From assembly GCA_033854175.1 (NCBI GenBank), contig JAWOKN010000052.1, positions 1 to 64,000 of the forward strand: a DNA stretch of 64,000 nucleotides, in the 5' to 3' direction. Of the stretch, positions 14,986 through 23,287 are shown piece by piece (position 1 is the stretch's first letter; each line of letters starts with the position of its first letter). Source of the stretch: DATKPE01 sp033854175 (GTDB lineage Bacteria; Bacteroidota; Ignavibacteria; UBA10030; SZUA-254). Made by a program: the position numbers and the translations under genes. The notes beneath the pieces are model-generated. The model searched no databases and was not told the DNA's origin. It saw only the letters and a list, made by a program, of their open reading frames with translations.

Positions 14986-15729
14986 TCAGGGCGAGAATTT
15001 CGAGCGGAGAAATTCCCTGTTCAGTCTCGCGATATGCGTGACGGAGATCTCCTTCGGGCATTCCGCCTCGCAGGCGTAGATATTGCTGCAGCTTCCGAAC
15101 CCCTCGAGGTCCATCTGGGCGATCATGCGGGCGACGCGCTCCTTCCGTTCGGGATTTCCCTGTGGGAGGAGTGCGAGCTGGGAGACCTTGGCCGACACAA
15201 AGAGCATTGCCGATGAGTTCTTGCAGGCGGCGACGCAGGCCCCGCATCCGATGCATGCAGCGGCGTCGAAGGCCTCATCGGCGACCATTTTGGAGATCGG
15301 TATGGAGTTCGCGTCGGGGGCACCGCCGGTATCCACCGACACGAATCCCCCCGCCTGGATGATCCGGTCAAAGGCGGACCGGTCGACGACGAGGTCCTTG
15401 ACCACGGGGAACGCCTTTGCGCGCCACGGTTCGATCGTAATCAGTTCACCGTCCTTGAACGAGCGCATATAGAGCTGGCAGGTGGCGACGCCGCGCAGGG
15501 GTCCGTGAGCGCGGCCGTTGATGAACATGCCGCAGCTGCCGCAGATACCCTCGCGGCAGTCGTGATCAAAGGAGATCGTCTCCTCGCCTTTCCTTGCAAG
15601 TCCCATATTCACGGAATCGAGCATTTCCAGAAATGACATATCGGGAGTTACCTCGTCGGCCGTATACTCGGCAAATTTGCCCGATGCTTCCCTGTTCGCC
15701 TGTTTCCACACCCGCAACGTAACTTTCAT
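14986..15729 (-). CDS. sdhB: Succinate dehydrogenase/fumarate reductase iron-sulphur subunit
   Basis: A 247-residue subunit that carries electrons between the flavoprotein and the membrane cytochrome. The N-terminal ferredoxin-like domain binds [2Fe-2S] through Cys58, Cys63, Cys66 ('CREGICGSC') and Cys84. The C-terminal helical domain has 'CIGCGACVAAC' and 'CSNIYACEAECP' for the [4Fe-4S] and [3Fe-4S] clusters. The sequence is of the Bacteroidota/Wolinella type B family. It is the last gene of the sdhC-A-B operon, 34 nt after sdhA. Direction (succinate oxidation or fumarate reduction) cannot be decided here. Confidence 0.95.
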   Translation of the reverse strand: MKVTLRVWKQANREASGKFAEYTADEVTPDMSFLEMLDSVNMGLARKGEETISFDHDCREGICGSCGMFINGRAHGPLRGVATCQLYMRSFKDGELITIEPWRAKAFPVVKDLVVDRSAFDRIIQAGGFVSVDTGGAPDANSIPISKMVADEAFDAAACIGCGACVAACKNSSAMLFVSAKVSQLALLPQGNPERKERVARMIAQMDLEGFGSCSNIYACEAECPKEISVTHIARLNREFLRSKFSP

Positions 15730-15763
15730 CGTGCTGTCGCTGAAAAATGAATAAAATTGATTA

Positions 15764-17677
15764 TCACTTATAACTTCGCTGAGACGGTTTCACATACTCA
15801 AACGCGAGCGGCTCCTTATGGAGTGCGGGCGGTTTACCGGCGCCCATGAACTGCCAGGCCGCGACGTAGGAAAATTTTTCATCAATCCGTTTCGCCTCCC
15901 CGTCCTCGGTCTGGCTCTCCTCCCGGAGGTGGCAGCCGCATGACTCCTCCCGGTTGAGTGCGTCGGTGACCAACAGTTCGGCAAGCTCGAAATAATCGGC
16001 CACGCGGTTTGCTTTTTCGATTTCCGGATTGAAGCTCATGATGTTTCCGACGACGCGGACATCCTTCCAGAACTCATCGCGCAGCTGGGGGATCAGGCGC
16101 AGGGCCTCCTGGAGCCCCCTGGCGTTCCGGGCCATTCCGCACTTCTCCCAGAGGATCTTCCCGAGCTGTTGATGGAACTCATCGACGGGCCGTTTCCCCT
16201 GGACGGCGTACAATCGTTTTGTCATATCCTCGACATCGCGGGCGACCTCCTGGAACACCGGGTGATCGGTCTTGACGGCAGGGAACTTGGAGCTCGCCAG
16301 GTAATCGCCGATGGTATAGGGGATGATGAAATAGCCGTCTGCGAGGCCCTGCATGAGGGCGCTTGCTCCGAGCCGGTTGGCTCCGTGGTCGGAGAAGTTG
16401 GCTTCACCCAGAACGAAGAGGCCGGGGACAGTCGACATGAGATTATAATCGACCCACAGTCCGCCCATGGTATAATGGACGGCGGGGTAGATCCGCATCG
16501 GTGTTTCGTAGCCGTTTTCGTTCGTAATTTCGTGATAGATATCGAACAGGTTGCCGTATTTTTCCTCGACCCACGCCTTGCCGTTGCGTTTGATCGTATC
16601 CGAAAAATCGAGATAGACGGCGAAACCCGTTGCGCCGACGCCGAGGCCCTTATCGCACATCTCCTTGGCGCGGCGGGAGGCGACATCGCGGGGCACGAGA
16701 TTGCCGAACGAGGGGTAGAGCCGTTCGAGGTAATAATCGCGTTCCTCCTCGGGAATCTGGCGGGGATCGCGTTTATCCCCCTGTTTTTTCGGAACCCAGA
16801 TCCTCCCGTCATTGCGGAGGCTTTCGCTCATCAGGGTGAGTTTCGACTGATGTTCGCTCGACAGAGGTATGCAGGTCGGGTGGATCTGTGTGAAGCAGGG
16901 ATTCCCGAAATAGGCGCCGCGTTTATGGGCGCGCCAGATCGCGGTGGCATTGGAATACTTGGCCATGGTCGAGAGGTAGAACGTGTTGGCATAACCGCCG
17001 GTGGCGAGGATGACGGCATCGCCGGTGAAGCGTTCAAACTCCCCGGTCTCGAGGTTCCGGGTGACGATGCCGCGGGCCTGACCGTCGATGACGGCCAGAT
17101 CGAGCATTTCGCGGCGGGGGAAAAACTTTATCGCGCCCTTCCCTATTTGCCGGCTGAGGGCGGAATAGGCACCGAGGAGCAGCTGCTGGCCTGTCTGGCC
17201 GCGGGCATAAAACGTGCGGGAGACCTGGGCGCCGCCGAAGGAGCGGTTATCGAGGAGGCCGCCGTATTCCCTGGCAAACGGGACACCCTGGGCGACGCAC
17301 TGATCGATGATATTCGAGCTGACCTGGGCCAGGCGGTAGACATTCGCCTCGCGGGACCGGTAATCCCCGCCCTTGACGGTATCATAGAAGAGTCTCCAGA
17401 TGCTGTCGCCGTCATTCTTGTAATTTTTGGGCGCATTGATGCCCCCCTGGGCGGCGATGCTATGGGCGCGCCGGGGTGATTCATGATAGCAGAGGGAGGT
17501 GACCTGATAACCCAGTTCCGCCAGCGAGGCAGCGGCCGAGGCACCGGCGAGGCCCGTACCGACGACGATGACATGGTACTTCCGCTTATTGGCGGGGTTG
17601 ACGAGTTTCAGGTTAAAGCGGTGGTTATCCCACTTCTTTTCTATGGGACCATCCGGTACTTTCGATTGTAATGCCAT
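15764..17677 (-). CDS. sdhA: Succinate dehydrogenase/fumarate reductase flavoprotein subunit
   Basis: This is the catalytic subunit, 637 residues. The FAD-binding Rossmann motif 'VIVVGTGLAGASAAASLAE' is near residue 36, and 'RRAHSIAAQGG' holds the histidine that bonds FAD covalently. 'NYKNDGDSIWRLFYDTVKGG' and 'HPTCIP' line the dicarboxylate site, and 'VHYTMGGLWVDY' and 'GANRLGASALMQGLADG' are the late family motifs. It sits between sdhC (12 nt upstream) and sdhB. It acts on the cytoplasmic side of the membrane complex, in the TCA cycle or fumarate respiration. Confidence 0.96.
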   Translation of the reverse strand: MALQSKVPDGPIEKKWDNHRFNLKLVNPANKRKYHVIVVGTGLAGASAAASLAELGYQVTSLCYHESPRRAHSIAAQGGINAPKNYKNDGDSIWRLFYDTVKGGDYRSREANVYRLAQVSSNIIDQCVAQGVPFAREYGGLLDNRSFGGAQVSRTFYARGQTGQQLLLGAYSALSRQIGKGAIKFFPRREMLDLAVIDGQARGIVTRNLETGEFERFTGDAVILATGGYANTFYLSTMAKYSNATAIWRAHKRGAYFGNPCFTQIHPTCIPLSSEHQSKLTLMSESLRNDGRIWVPKKQGDKRDPRQIPEEERDYYLERLYPSFGNLVPRDVASRRAKEMCDKGLGVGATGFAVYLDFSDTIKRNGKAWVEEKYGNLFDIYHEITNENGYETPMRIYPAVHYTMGGLWVDYNLMSTVPGLFVLGEANFSDHGANRLGASALMQGLADGYFIIPYTIGDYLASSKFPAVKTDHPVFQEVARDVEDMTKRLYAVQGKRPVDEFHQQLGKILWEKCGMARNARGLQEALRLIPQLRDEFWKDVRVVGNIMSFNPEIEKANRVADYFELAELLVTDALNREESCGCHLREESQTEDGEAKRIDEKFSYVAAWQFMGAGKPPALHKEPLAFEYVKPSQRSYK

Positions 17678-17689
17678 AAATGTTCTGTG

Positions 17690-18343
17690 CTATAAATTCA
17701 GGAGAAAATAGACTGGCATCAGCGCAAACGCCAGTGGTATCACGAACCAGAAAAAGAGGCCGATAAAATTGATGACCGGCAGGAACTTCGCATTGCGCAG
17801 GCCGAAGGTCTGCAGGGCCGACTGAAACCCGTGGCGGAGGTGCAGTGCGAGGACGATCATGGCGACGATATAGAGCATGGCATAGACCGGATCAGAAAAC
17901 GCCGCCCGGACGACATTGAACATGTCGGCCTGGTCATGACCCAACCTCGACGGGGCCCAGAACTGTCTCAGATGGATGACAAGGAAGATAAAGACGATGC
18001 TTCCGGTGAGGAACGTGGAGCGTGCGAGGAACTCGCTGTTCTGGTCCGCCCTGTTGAGGACATAGGAGCGGGGGCGGGCCCGTTTATTCATCAGCCAGAG
18101 AAGGGATCCCAGGAAAATATGTGCGATGAAGAGAGCGAAGAGAAAAATTTCGATGATGCGGATGATCAGGAGGCTGGGCAGGATCTCCGCGTACGCATTA
18201 AATGCGGCACCCCCGTCATTTTTAAACAGGAGGAGGTTCCCCGCGACGTGGATGATCAGGAAGATCAGAAGGCAGATTCCTGTCGCTCCGGTAAGAATTT
18301 TTTTCCCGACGGATGACGTGTAGAGTCCAATGAGCCAGTTCAT
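17690..18343 (-). CDS. sdhC: Succinate dehydrogenase cytochrome b subunit (type B, five-helix)
   Basis: A 217-residue membrane anchor with five hydrophobic helices. Histidines sit in the first four ('FLIIHVAGN', 'LFIAHIFLG', 'FLVIHLRQF', 'ALHLRHGF'), matching the four axial ligands of the two b haems in the type B cytochrome b558 of Bacteroidota, Bacillus and Wolinella. It passes electrons between SdhB and menaquinone. It is the first gene of the operon. I found no clear promoter in the 167-nt gap upstream (18344-18510), only weak TATTTG-like elements near 18391. Confidence 0.95.
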   Translation of the reverse strand: MNWLIGLYTSSVGKKILTGATGICLLIFLIIHVAGNLLLFKNDGGAAFNAYAEILPSLLIIRIIEIFLFALFIAHIFLGSLLWLMNKRARPRSYVLNRADQNSEFLARSTFLTGSIVFIFLVIHLRQFWAPSRLGHDQADMFNVVRAAFSDPVYAMLYIVAMIVLALHLRHGFQSALQTFGLRNAKFLPVINFIGLFFWFVIPLAFALMPVYFLLNL

Positions 18344-18510
18344 GTTTTCCGACTTCTATCAATAGTTAATCTGAAATTCAACGCGAAGCACAAATAGTGA
18401 TATTCGGCAGGTCGTGATAAATTTGATGTGAATGTAGGAAAACATTTCTAAAGATGCAAAACCGGGCCCGTTGCCGGACGTGCACTTCCTCCCCGCTACG
18501 ACGGAGCCCG

Positions 18511-18903
18511 TCAGGAAACAGCGGATGGAGGATCCCCTTCGGGCAGGAGTCGTTTCAACTCCAGGAGGAACTCGCTGATATTGAAGGGTTTTTCCAGAAA
18601 CTGATCCGCACCGAGCCGTTTACATCTGATGGCATTCCCCAGGTCGGCGTATCCGGTCAGCACCATGATCTTGATTTCGGGAAAATTTTCCTTCACATAG
18701 CGCAGCACCTCGAAACCATCCACCTTCGGCATCTGCAGGTCGAGGACGATCAGTGCGATCGAATCCTGCCGGACAATCTCCAGCGCCTGTTCACCGTCGT
18801 ACGCGGTCCTGACGTGGTAGCCGCGTCCCGACAACTCCTGTTTCAGAACTTCCACGATGAACACCTCATCATCGACCACAAGGATTTCCTGTGTACTGGC
18901 CAC
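18511..18903 (-). CDS. Single-domain response regulator (CheY-like)
   Basis: A 130-residue protein that is only a receiver domain: acidic pocket 'VVDDE' (Asp11/12), phospho-acceptor Asp55 in 'IVLDLQMPKVDG', Thr83 in 'VLTGYAD' and Lys105 in 'FLEKPFN'. No output domain follows, so it must act by protein contact or in a phosphorelay. It starts at GTG 18903 behind a strong GGAAAGGAGAGGAG region and has its own promoter. It lies upstream of sdhC but is separated by 167 nt, and no kinase is adjacent. Confidence 0.9.
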   Translation of the reverse strand: MASTQEILVVDDEVFIVEVLKQELSGRGYHVRTAYDGEQALEIVRQDSIALIVLDLQMPKVDGFEVLRYVKENFPEIKIMVLTGYADLGNAIRCKRLGADQFLEKPFNISEFLLELKRLLPEGDPPSAVS

Positions 18904-18946
18904 TTCTCCTCTCCTTTCCGTTCTACAGTCCGGTTTTCACTCTTCC

Positions 18947-18975
18947 CTGATAAACTTCCCCGCGCAAAAAGACAA
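18947..18975 (-). promoter_or_regulatory. Promoter for the single-domain response regulator
   Basis: Minus strand TTGTCT (18970-18975), 17-nt spacer, TATCAG (18947-18952), giving a leader of about 40 nt before GTG 18903. Confidence 0.5.
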
Positions 18976-19054
18976 ATCCCATACCAATGCACAGATCCGT
19001 CGCGCCCCGGAAAAAACGGGGGGTGAGACGGACCACGGGTGGAAATATTTACCG

Positions 19055-19073
19055 CCCCCCCCCGGTGGGGGGG
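19055..19073. terminator. C-tract/G-tract hairpin downstream of ftsX
   Basis: A run of C (19055-19063) and a run of G (19067-19073) around a short GGT loop sit 11 nt past the ftsX stop. There is no T-run. It is similar in kind to the hairpins at 14349 and 32561. Confidence 0.4.
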
Positions 19074-19083
19074 TCTGGGTATT

Positions 19084-19959
19084 TCAGGCGAGGGAATCGC
19101 CGATATACCTTCTTACGGACACCGCGCTCCCGAAAAGTCCGAGAACCATACCCGCGCAGACGACCCCGACATAGAGAAGCAGGGTATCGGGCAGGTAAGG
19201 AAGGAGTTCTTTCGAGAGAAACGCCTCGGCATTCATCATGAGACAGAACATCACGCCCGCGGTAACCAGGCCTGCGGCGGCGCCCTGGAGAAAACCCTCA
19301 AGCAGAAACGGTGCGCGGACGAACCAGCGTGTGGCGCCGACAAGTTTCATCGTAAGGATGGTTTTGCGCTTGGCGTGGATCGTCAAGCGGATGGTATTTG
19401 ACACCAGAAAAACCGCTGAAATCCCCACCAGAACGCCGATTGCGAGGCCTATAAGGCCGAGGGTCCGGGTTTGTCGTTCCATCATTTCCAGAAGATCGTG
19501 CCGGTAGAGGATCTTATCCACGCCGTGGATTGCGAGGATTTTTTTCTGGACCTGGTCGGCCTTATCGGTCGTGCGGTAGATCTCCTTGAGGTAGACCTTA
19601 AACGAGGGTGGCAGCGGGTTAAATTCCAGGACGCCGTTGATATCCTCGCCGAACTCCTGCTTGAAAATCTTCGCAGCATCGTCTTTGGAAACAAACCTGA
19701 CATGATCGACCCCTTCGAGGGCAAGGAGTTGTCCCTGGATGACGTTCACGCTCTGGGAAGAGACAGGCTCATCGAGAAAGACCTCCATTTCGACCCTTCC
19801 CCGGAGATCGTTGATAATGCGACCGGTGATCGTGGAGAAAAGGTAAAAGAGGCTCAGGAACAGAAGTGAAATGATCATCGTGAGGACAGAACCGGTGGAG
19901 GCGAGTTTCGCCCTCCGGAAACCGTTCGTGCACTCACGGAAGATATATCGTGTGCTCAT
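19084..19959 (-). CDS. ftsX: Cell division protein FtsX
   Basis: A 291-residue membrane protein of the FtsX/permease family. A cytoplasmic N-terminus and a first helix (about residues 24-45) are followed by an extracytoplasmic domain with the FtsX ECD pattern ('VEMEVFLDEPVSSQSVNVIQ', 'VRFVSKDDAAKIFKQEFGED'), then three helices, with 'NTIRLTIHAKRKTILTMKLVG' and 'FVRAPFLLEGFLQG' in the conserved C-terminal region. With the ATPase FtsE it controls peptidoglycan hydrolases at the septum. No ftsE is adjacent. GGGGAGG precedes the ATG by 9 nt. It ends the ybaB-recR-lipoprotein operon. Confidence 0.93.
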   Translation of the reverse strand: MSTRYIFRECTNGFRRAKLASTGSVLTMIISLLFLSLFYLFSTITGRIINDLRGRVEMEVFLDEPVSSQSVNVIQGQLLALEGVDHVRFVSKDDAAKIFKQEFGEDINGVLEFNPLPPSFKVYLKEIYRTTDKADQVQKKILAIHGVDKILYRHDLLEMMERQTRTLGLIGLAIGVLVGISAVFLVSNTIRLTIHAKRKTILTMKLVGATRWFVRAPFLLEGFLQGAAAGLVTAGVMFCLMMNAEAFLSKELLPYLPDTLLLYVGVVCAGMVLGLFGSAVSVRRYIGDSLA

Positions 19960-20016
19960 TGCTGGTTACCTCCCCTCGAGACTGTCATCTGAAGATTCAC
20001 CGCATTGGTTCATGGA

Positions 20017-20523
20017 TTAAAAATTCGATTTGTCCTGCCACTGGAGGAGTTTCCACGGGACACCGGCCCGCGGGCGGACGAGGAGGAACTCCGCGACACC
20101 GTTGACCTCCATAATATCGTTCGGGTTGAACGTGACCGTAAGGTCATATCCGCGTTCGATCGTCTCGGCGGTATCCGACTCCGAAAAGGAGATCTCGCTG
20201 TTCCAGATCAGCGACAGGGACATCACGCTCTGGAACATCGTATGGGTCAGTTTCATTTCGTCCTCCCTCCCCCAGCTCCGCTCGACCAGCTGGTCGTAAT
20301 CCGTATAGATAAAAATAAAATCGGGTGAAAGGAGCGAACCGTAGAGCGTCGTATCCTTGAACGAATAGGCATTCCTGAAGGCGCAGAAAATATTTTCGGC
20401 CTGTGTCAGATCGTTGCAGAGCTGTATGCCGAGCGAATTGTTGAGGTGGGGTGCAAAGGGATTGATGCAGCTCAGGGAGGCGCAGGACAACGTCGAGACG
20501 ATGAGGAAGAGTGCGATTTTCAT
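20017..20523 (-). CDS. Lipoprotein, NTF2-like fold suspected
   Basis: A 168-residue lipoprotein: hydrophobic leader with lipobox 'ASLSC' (Cys19), then a domain built as helices followed by a curved sheet ('LLSPDFIFIYTDY', 'SLIWNSEISFSESDTAE', 'PWKLLQWQDKSNF'). The closing 'W-x-L-x-Q-W-x-D' strand is shared with the gene next to it, so the two look like diverged copies. The plan resembles NTF2/SnoaL-like domains; that is inference. It starts directly after the stop of its neighbour and precedes ftsX by 57 nt. Confidence 0.75.
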   Translation of the reverse strand: MKIALFLIVSTLSCASLSCINPFAPHLNNSLGIQLCNDLTQAENIFCAFRNAYSFKDTTLYGSLLSPDFIFIYTDYDQLVERSWGREDEMKLTHTMFQSVMSLSLIWNSEISFSESDTAETIERGYDLTVTFNPNDIMEVNGVAEFLLVRPRAGVPWKLLQWQDKSNF

Positions 20524-20524
20524 C

Positions 20525-21103
20525 TTATCCGCCGCTGAAGACCGCCTTGAGGAAGCTCCACGTCGAATCCGTGGTGGTCTTGGAATCGCGCCACTGATAG
20601 ATTGCCCACCGTTTCCCGTCGGTGATGAGTGAGAGCCTCATATTCCCCCTGACGATCTGAGGCACGCCCGTCCGGTTGTGGGGAAAGTAGAGGGTATAAT
20701 CGAGCTCATAGAGGACGGAATCGCTGCTGACGAAGGTCGGGGGATTCGGCGGAATCGTGAGTGCCGGAATGCCGGCGGTGGCTTCCTTCAGGTTTCGGAA
20801 ATACCGCTGTTCGGCATCGAGGTTCCAGCTGTTCATGACATCCGGATAGCTGCGGCGTGCATCGTCGGCGGCAACAAAGACATAGGGGCGGAACGTCGTG
20901 TCGACGAAACAATTGAGGTAGTTGTTCAGGTTTTTGTCGCTGATGGCGGACACCAGGTTCGGGAGCACCTTGTCATACGTCGTGGGTGTGATAAAGTTCG
21001 AGGAACCCTGGGTCGGGGGCTGCGGATCGCGTGTCTGGAAGAGGTCGCATCCGGCGCCGGCGAGGATGAGGGCGCTCCCAAGGATCAGAGCCGGAATCCT
21101 CAC
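20525..21103 (-). CDS. Lipoprotein, paralogue of the downstream gene
   Basis: A 192-residue lipoprotein with lipobox 'LAGAGC' (Cys19) and a flexible Pro/Thr/Ser linker ('QPPTQGSSNFITPTT'). The domain that follows has helices near 'VLPNLVSAISDKNLNNYLNCF' and a terminal sheet with 'WAIYQWRDSK', matching the end of the adjacent lipoprotein. 'ISDKNLNNYLNCFVD' resembles the opening helix of NTF2-like folds. Its start overlaps the recR stop by 4 nt, so it is translated with recR. Role unknown; outer-membrane or periplasmic location is expected. Confidence 0.75.
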   Translation of the reverse strand: MRIPALILGSALILAGAGCDLFQTRDPQPPTQGSSNFITPTTYDKVLPNLVSAISDKNLNNYLNCFVDTTFRPYVFVAADDARRSYPDVMNSWNLDAEQRYFRNLKEATAGIPALTIPPNPPTFVSSDSVLYELDYTLYFPHNRTGVPQIVRGNMRLSLITDGKRWAIYQWRDSKTTTDSTWSFLKAVFSGG

Positions 21104-21714
21104 AGGAGGACCCTCCCTTCGAGGGCACGGGCAAGGGTTGCCTCGTCGGCGAATTCCAGATCCCCGCCGATGGGGATACCGCGGGCAAGCCTGGAAACCC
21201 TGACGCCGAGCGGTTTCAGGAGTTTCGCAAGATAGATCGTGGTTGCCTCCCCCTCGACGTTAGGATTCAGCGCGATGATCACCTCCTGGACGCGGGGTTC
21301 CACGCGCTGGAGGAGTTCCTTGATCTTCAGCTCCTCCGGGCCGATCCCGTTCAGTGGTGACAGGGCGCCCCCGAGAACGTGATAATAGCCCCGGTATTCG
21401 TTGGTCTTCTCGATGGCGACAATATCGTTCGGTTCCTCGACGACGCAGATCATCGACTGATCCCTGCGGGGATTCGAGCAGATGGCGCACGGGTTTTCCT
21501 CCGTGAACGTCCAGCACGACTGGCAATAGGTGATCTTCTCCTTCACATCGACGAGTGCCTGTGCCATCTTCATGACATCCTCCTTTGACAGCTTGAGGAC
21601 ATACATGGCCATGCGGAGGGCGGATTTTCTTCCGACGCCGGGGAGCCGGGAAAATTCTTCAACGAGCTGGTTGAGGGAGTCGGATGTTGTAATCATCGCG
21701 GGGGGATCACTCAC
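21100..21714 (-). CDS. recR: Recombination protein RecR
   Basis: RecR works with RecO (and RecF) to load RecA at single-stranded gaps. All parts of the family are present in 204 residues: the helix-hairpin-helix 'FSRLPGVGRKSALRMA', a four-cysteine zinc finger ('YCQSCWTF...CAIC'), the Toprim domain ('MICVVEEPNDIVAIEKT', 'YYHVLGGALSPLNGIGPE') and the Walker-like C-terminal region ('ALNPNVEGEATTIYLA'). It overlaps ybaB by 4 nt, the classic ybaB-recR arrangement, but dnaX, which often precedes the pair, is absent here. Confidence 0.96.
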   Translation of the reverse strand: MSDPPAMITTSDSLNQLVEEFSRLPGVGRKSALRMAMYVLKLSKEDVMKMAQALVDVKEKITYCQSCWTFTEENPCAICSNPRRDQSMICVVEEPNDIVAIEKTNEYRGYYHVLGGALSPLNGIGPEELKIKELLQRVEPRVQEVIIALNPNVEGEATTIYLAKLLKPLGVRVSRLARGIPIGGDLEFADEATLARALEGRVLL

Positions 21715-22046
21715 ATACCGGGAAAGTTCAGGCCGGGGATATTGGGGATCATGCCGGCGGTTGCCCTGGACATCTCCTCCTGGGCCATTTTCTGGGATTC
21801 TTCAAGAGCCTTATTCACGGCGGCCTGAATCAGGTCTTCCAGCATTTCGGCGTCATCGGGATTAATGACTTCTTTCTCTATCTGGATTTTCACGATCTGT
21901 TGTTTGCCGTTGGCGAGGACCTTGACCATCCCGCCCCCTGTTTCGGCAGACACGGTCTTTTTTTCCAGCTCCGCCTGAACCTGCGCCATTTTTTCCTGCA
22001 TTTTCTGTACCTGTTTCATCATCGCCTGCATATTCGGCATTGCCAT
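21711..22046 (-). CDS. ybaB: YbaB/EbfC nucleoid-associated protein
   Basis: A 111-residue protein that, in the family, dimerises as tweezers and binds DNA. The charged coiled coil 'MMKQVQKMQEKMAQVQAEL' is followed by 'GMVKVLANGKQQIVKIQIEKE' and the C-terminal helix 'LEDLIQAAVNKALEES', then a Met/Gly/Pro-rich tail ('GMIPNIPGLNFPGM'). I take ATG 22046 ('MAMPNMQ', GGAAGGA upstream); the frame is open to 22124, but a promoter lies there. First gene of the operon with recR, two lipoproteins and ftsX. Confidence 0.94.
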   Translation of the reverse strand: MAMPNMQAMMKQVQKMQEKMAQVQAELEKKTVSAETGGGMVKVLANGKQQIVKIQIEKEVINPDDAEMLEDLIQAAVNKALEESQKMAQEEMSRATAGMIPNIPGLNFPGM

Positions 22047-22095
22047 GACCGTTTGATCCTTCCGACGTTGAATGTTGTGTGAGATATCAGGAGTA

Positions 22096-22124
22096 AATAT
22101 ATCCCTTTTCACATGGAAAATCAA
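22096..22124 (-). promoter_or_regulatory. Promoter for ybaB-recR-lipoproteins-ftsX
   Basis: Minus strand TTGATT (22119-22124), 17-nt spacer, TATATT (22096-22101). The same two hexamers and spacing recur at 59431-59459. The adjacent 22125-22371 stretch is G-rich, contains a perfect C6G6 palindrome at 22131-22142, and shows no gene that I can support. Confidence 0.7.
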
Positions 22125-22371
22125 TCATTTCCCCCCGGGGGGTGGGAGGCCTGGTGGGTGGTGAGGCGGAAAAAGGGATGGGTGCCGGGCTTCACCTGTT
22201 TAAAAAGTAAAGTGACAGACCGTGGGGGGGTGAACAATTTTTCGGGCGGCAAATCCATTATAAGGAAGCGGCATGCGGAGGAGATGCGCGCGGGTAAAGG
22301 GTGATCGGGTAGAGGTTGCGAATCGGAGGGTTTTCCGGGTGGATCCGGGGTGGTGAGAGATGGCCTTTTTC

Positions 22372-22400
22372 TTGACTTTCTATGCAAAATCAGTTACCTT
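22372..22400 (+). promoter_or_regulatory. Promoter for the uppS-bamA-lpx operon
   Basis: TTGACT (22372-22377), 17-nt spacer, TACCTT (22395-22400). It lies inside the longest uppS reading frame, which opens at 22360, and so argues for a later start. Confidence 0.6.
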
Positions 22401-22425
22401 TTATTACGAAATTGCATCATTTCTC

Positions 22426-23283
22426 TTGAATTCAGAAAAAATTCCAAACAGAAAGTATCAAACCGGAGCTTCAGAGGCCGGGACGGACCAGGAATTTCAG
22501 GATGCCCTGAAACAGAATGGAAACATCCCCGTCCACATCGCCATCATCATGGATGGCAACGGGCGTTGGGCGACGAAGCGGGGGTTGCCGCGGATTGCGG
22601 GGCACAACGAGGGAGTTGAATCCGTCCGGGACATCACGGAAGCATGCGGCCAGCTCGGTGTCAAATACCTGACACTCTACGCATTCTCGACAGAAAACTG
22701 GAAGCGTCCGAAGGACGAGGTCTCGCTTTTGATGCGGTTATTGATGCACGCGCTGCGGGATGAAACAGACAGGCTTCACAAAAACAACGTCAGCGTACAC
22801 GCCATCGGCGAACTGACCTCGTTGCCGGGCGAGGTGCAGACCGAGTTGCAGGACGCGAGGGAAAAAACAAAAAAGAACTCCGGATTGAATCTGATATTAG
22901 CCTTGAGTTACAGCGGCCGATGGGATGTGGTCCGCGCGGTGAGGGAAATCGCCGCTGAAGTGCGGGAGAACAGGCTCGACCCCTCGAACATCACCGAGAG
23001 TGTCATCAGCGGACATCTTGCGACCGCATCGGTGCCGGATCCCGACCTTCTCATCAGGACAAGTGGTGAGATCAGGATATCGAATTTCCTCCTCTGGCAG
23101 CTTGCCTACTCGGAAATCTACATCAGCCCCGCCTTCTGGCCGGATTTCCGGCGGAAAGAGTTATACCAGGCGATACAGAATTACCAGCAGCGTGAGCGTC
23201 GGTTCGGGATGGTCAGCGAGCAGGTCCGGGCGTCCGGCCGGCCGGTGGTATCGTCGTTATTCAAAAACGTTTCAGGAAGATAA
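22426..23283 (+). CDS. uppS: Isoprenyl (undecaprenyl-diphosphate-type) synthase
   Basis: A cis-prenyltransferase that extends farnesyl-PP with isopentenyl-PP to the C55 carrier for peptidoglycan and O-antigen. 'HIAIIMDGNGRWATKRG' holds the catalytic Asp43, 'TLYAFSTENWKRP' is the second signature, 'LALSYSGRWDV' the third, and 'PDLLIRTSGEIRISNFLLWQ' with 'FWPDF' closes the site. The ORF opens at ATG 22360, but a promoter at 22372-22400 lies inside it, so I prefer TTG 22426 (285 residues). That start lacks a clear ribosome-binding site, so it remains uncertain. It leads the envelope operon and ends 4 nt before bamA. Confidence 0.92.
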   Translation: MNSEKIPNRKYQTGASEAGTDQEFQDALKQNGNIPVHIAIIMDGNGRWATKRGLPRIAGHNEGVESVRDITEACGQLGVKYLTLYAFSTENWKRPKDEVSLLMRLLMHALRDETDRLHKNNVSVHAIGELTSLPGEVQTELQDAREKTKKNSGLNLILALSYSGRWDVVRAVREIAAEVRENRLDPSNITESVISGHLATASVPDPDLLIRTSGEIRISNFLLWQLAYSEIYISPAFWPDFRRKELYQAIQNYQQRERRFGMVSEQVRASGRPVVSSLFKNVSGR

Positions 23284-23287
23284 CGCG

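Noticed and set aside
16169..17479. 436-codon plus-strand open frame
   Set aside because: Antisense shadow of sdhA, with low-complexity Gly/Glu/Asp-rich translation and no start signal.
22047..22425. Possible replication origin at the switch from minus to plus genes
   Set aside because: Back-to-back promoters explain the divergence; no DnaA-box cluster or AT-rich unwinding element is present, and the gap is G-rich.
22360..22425. N-terminal extension of UppS
   Set aside because: A promoter lies inside it, it has no ribosome-binding site, and the hydrophobic peptide is foreign to the family.
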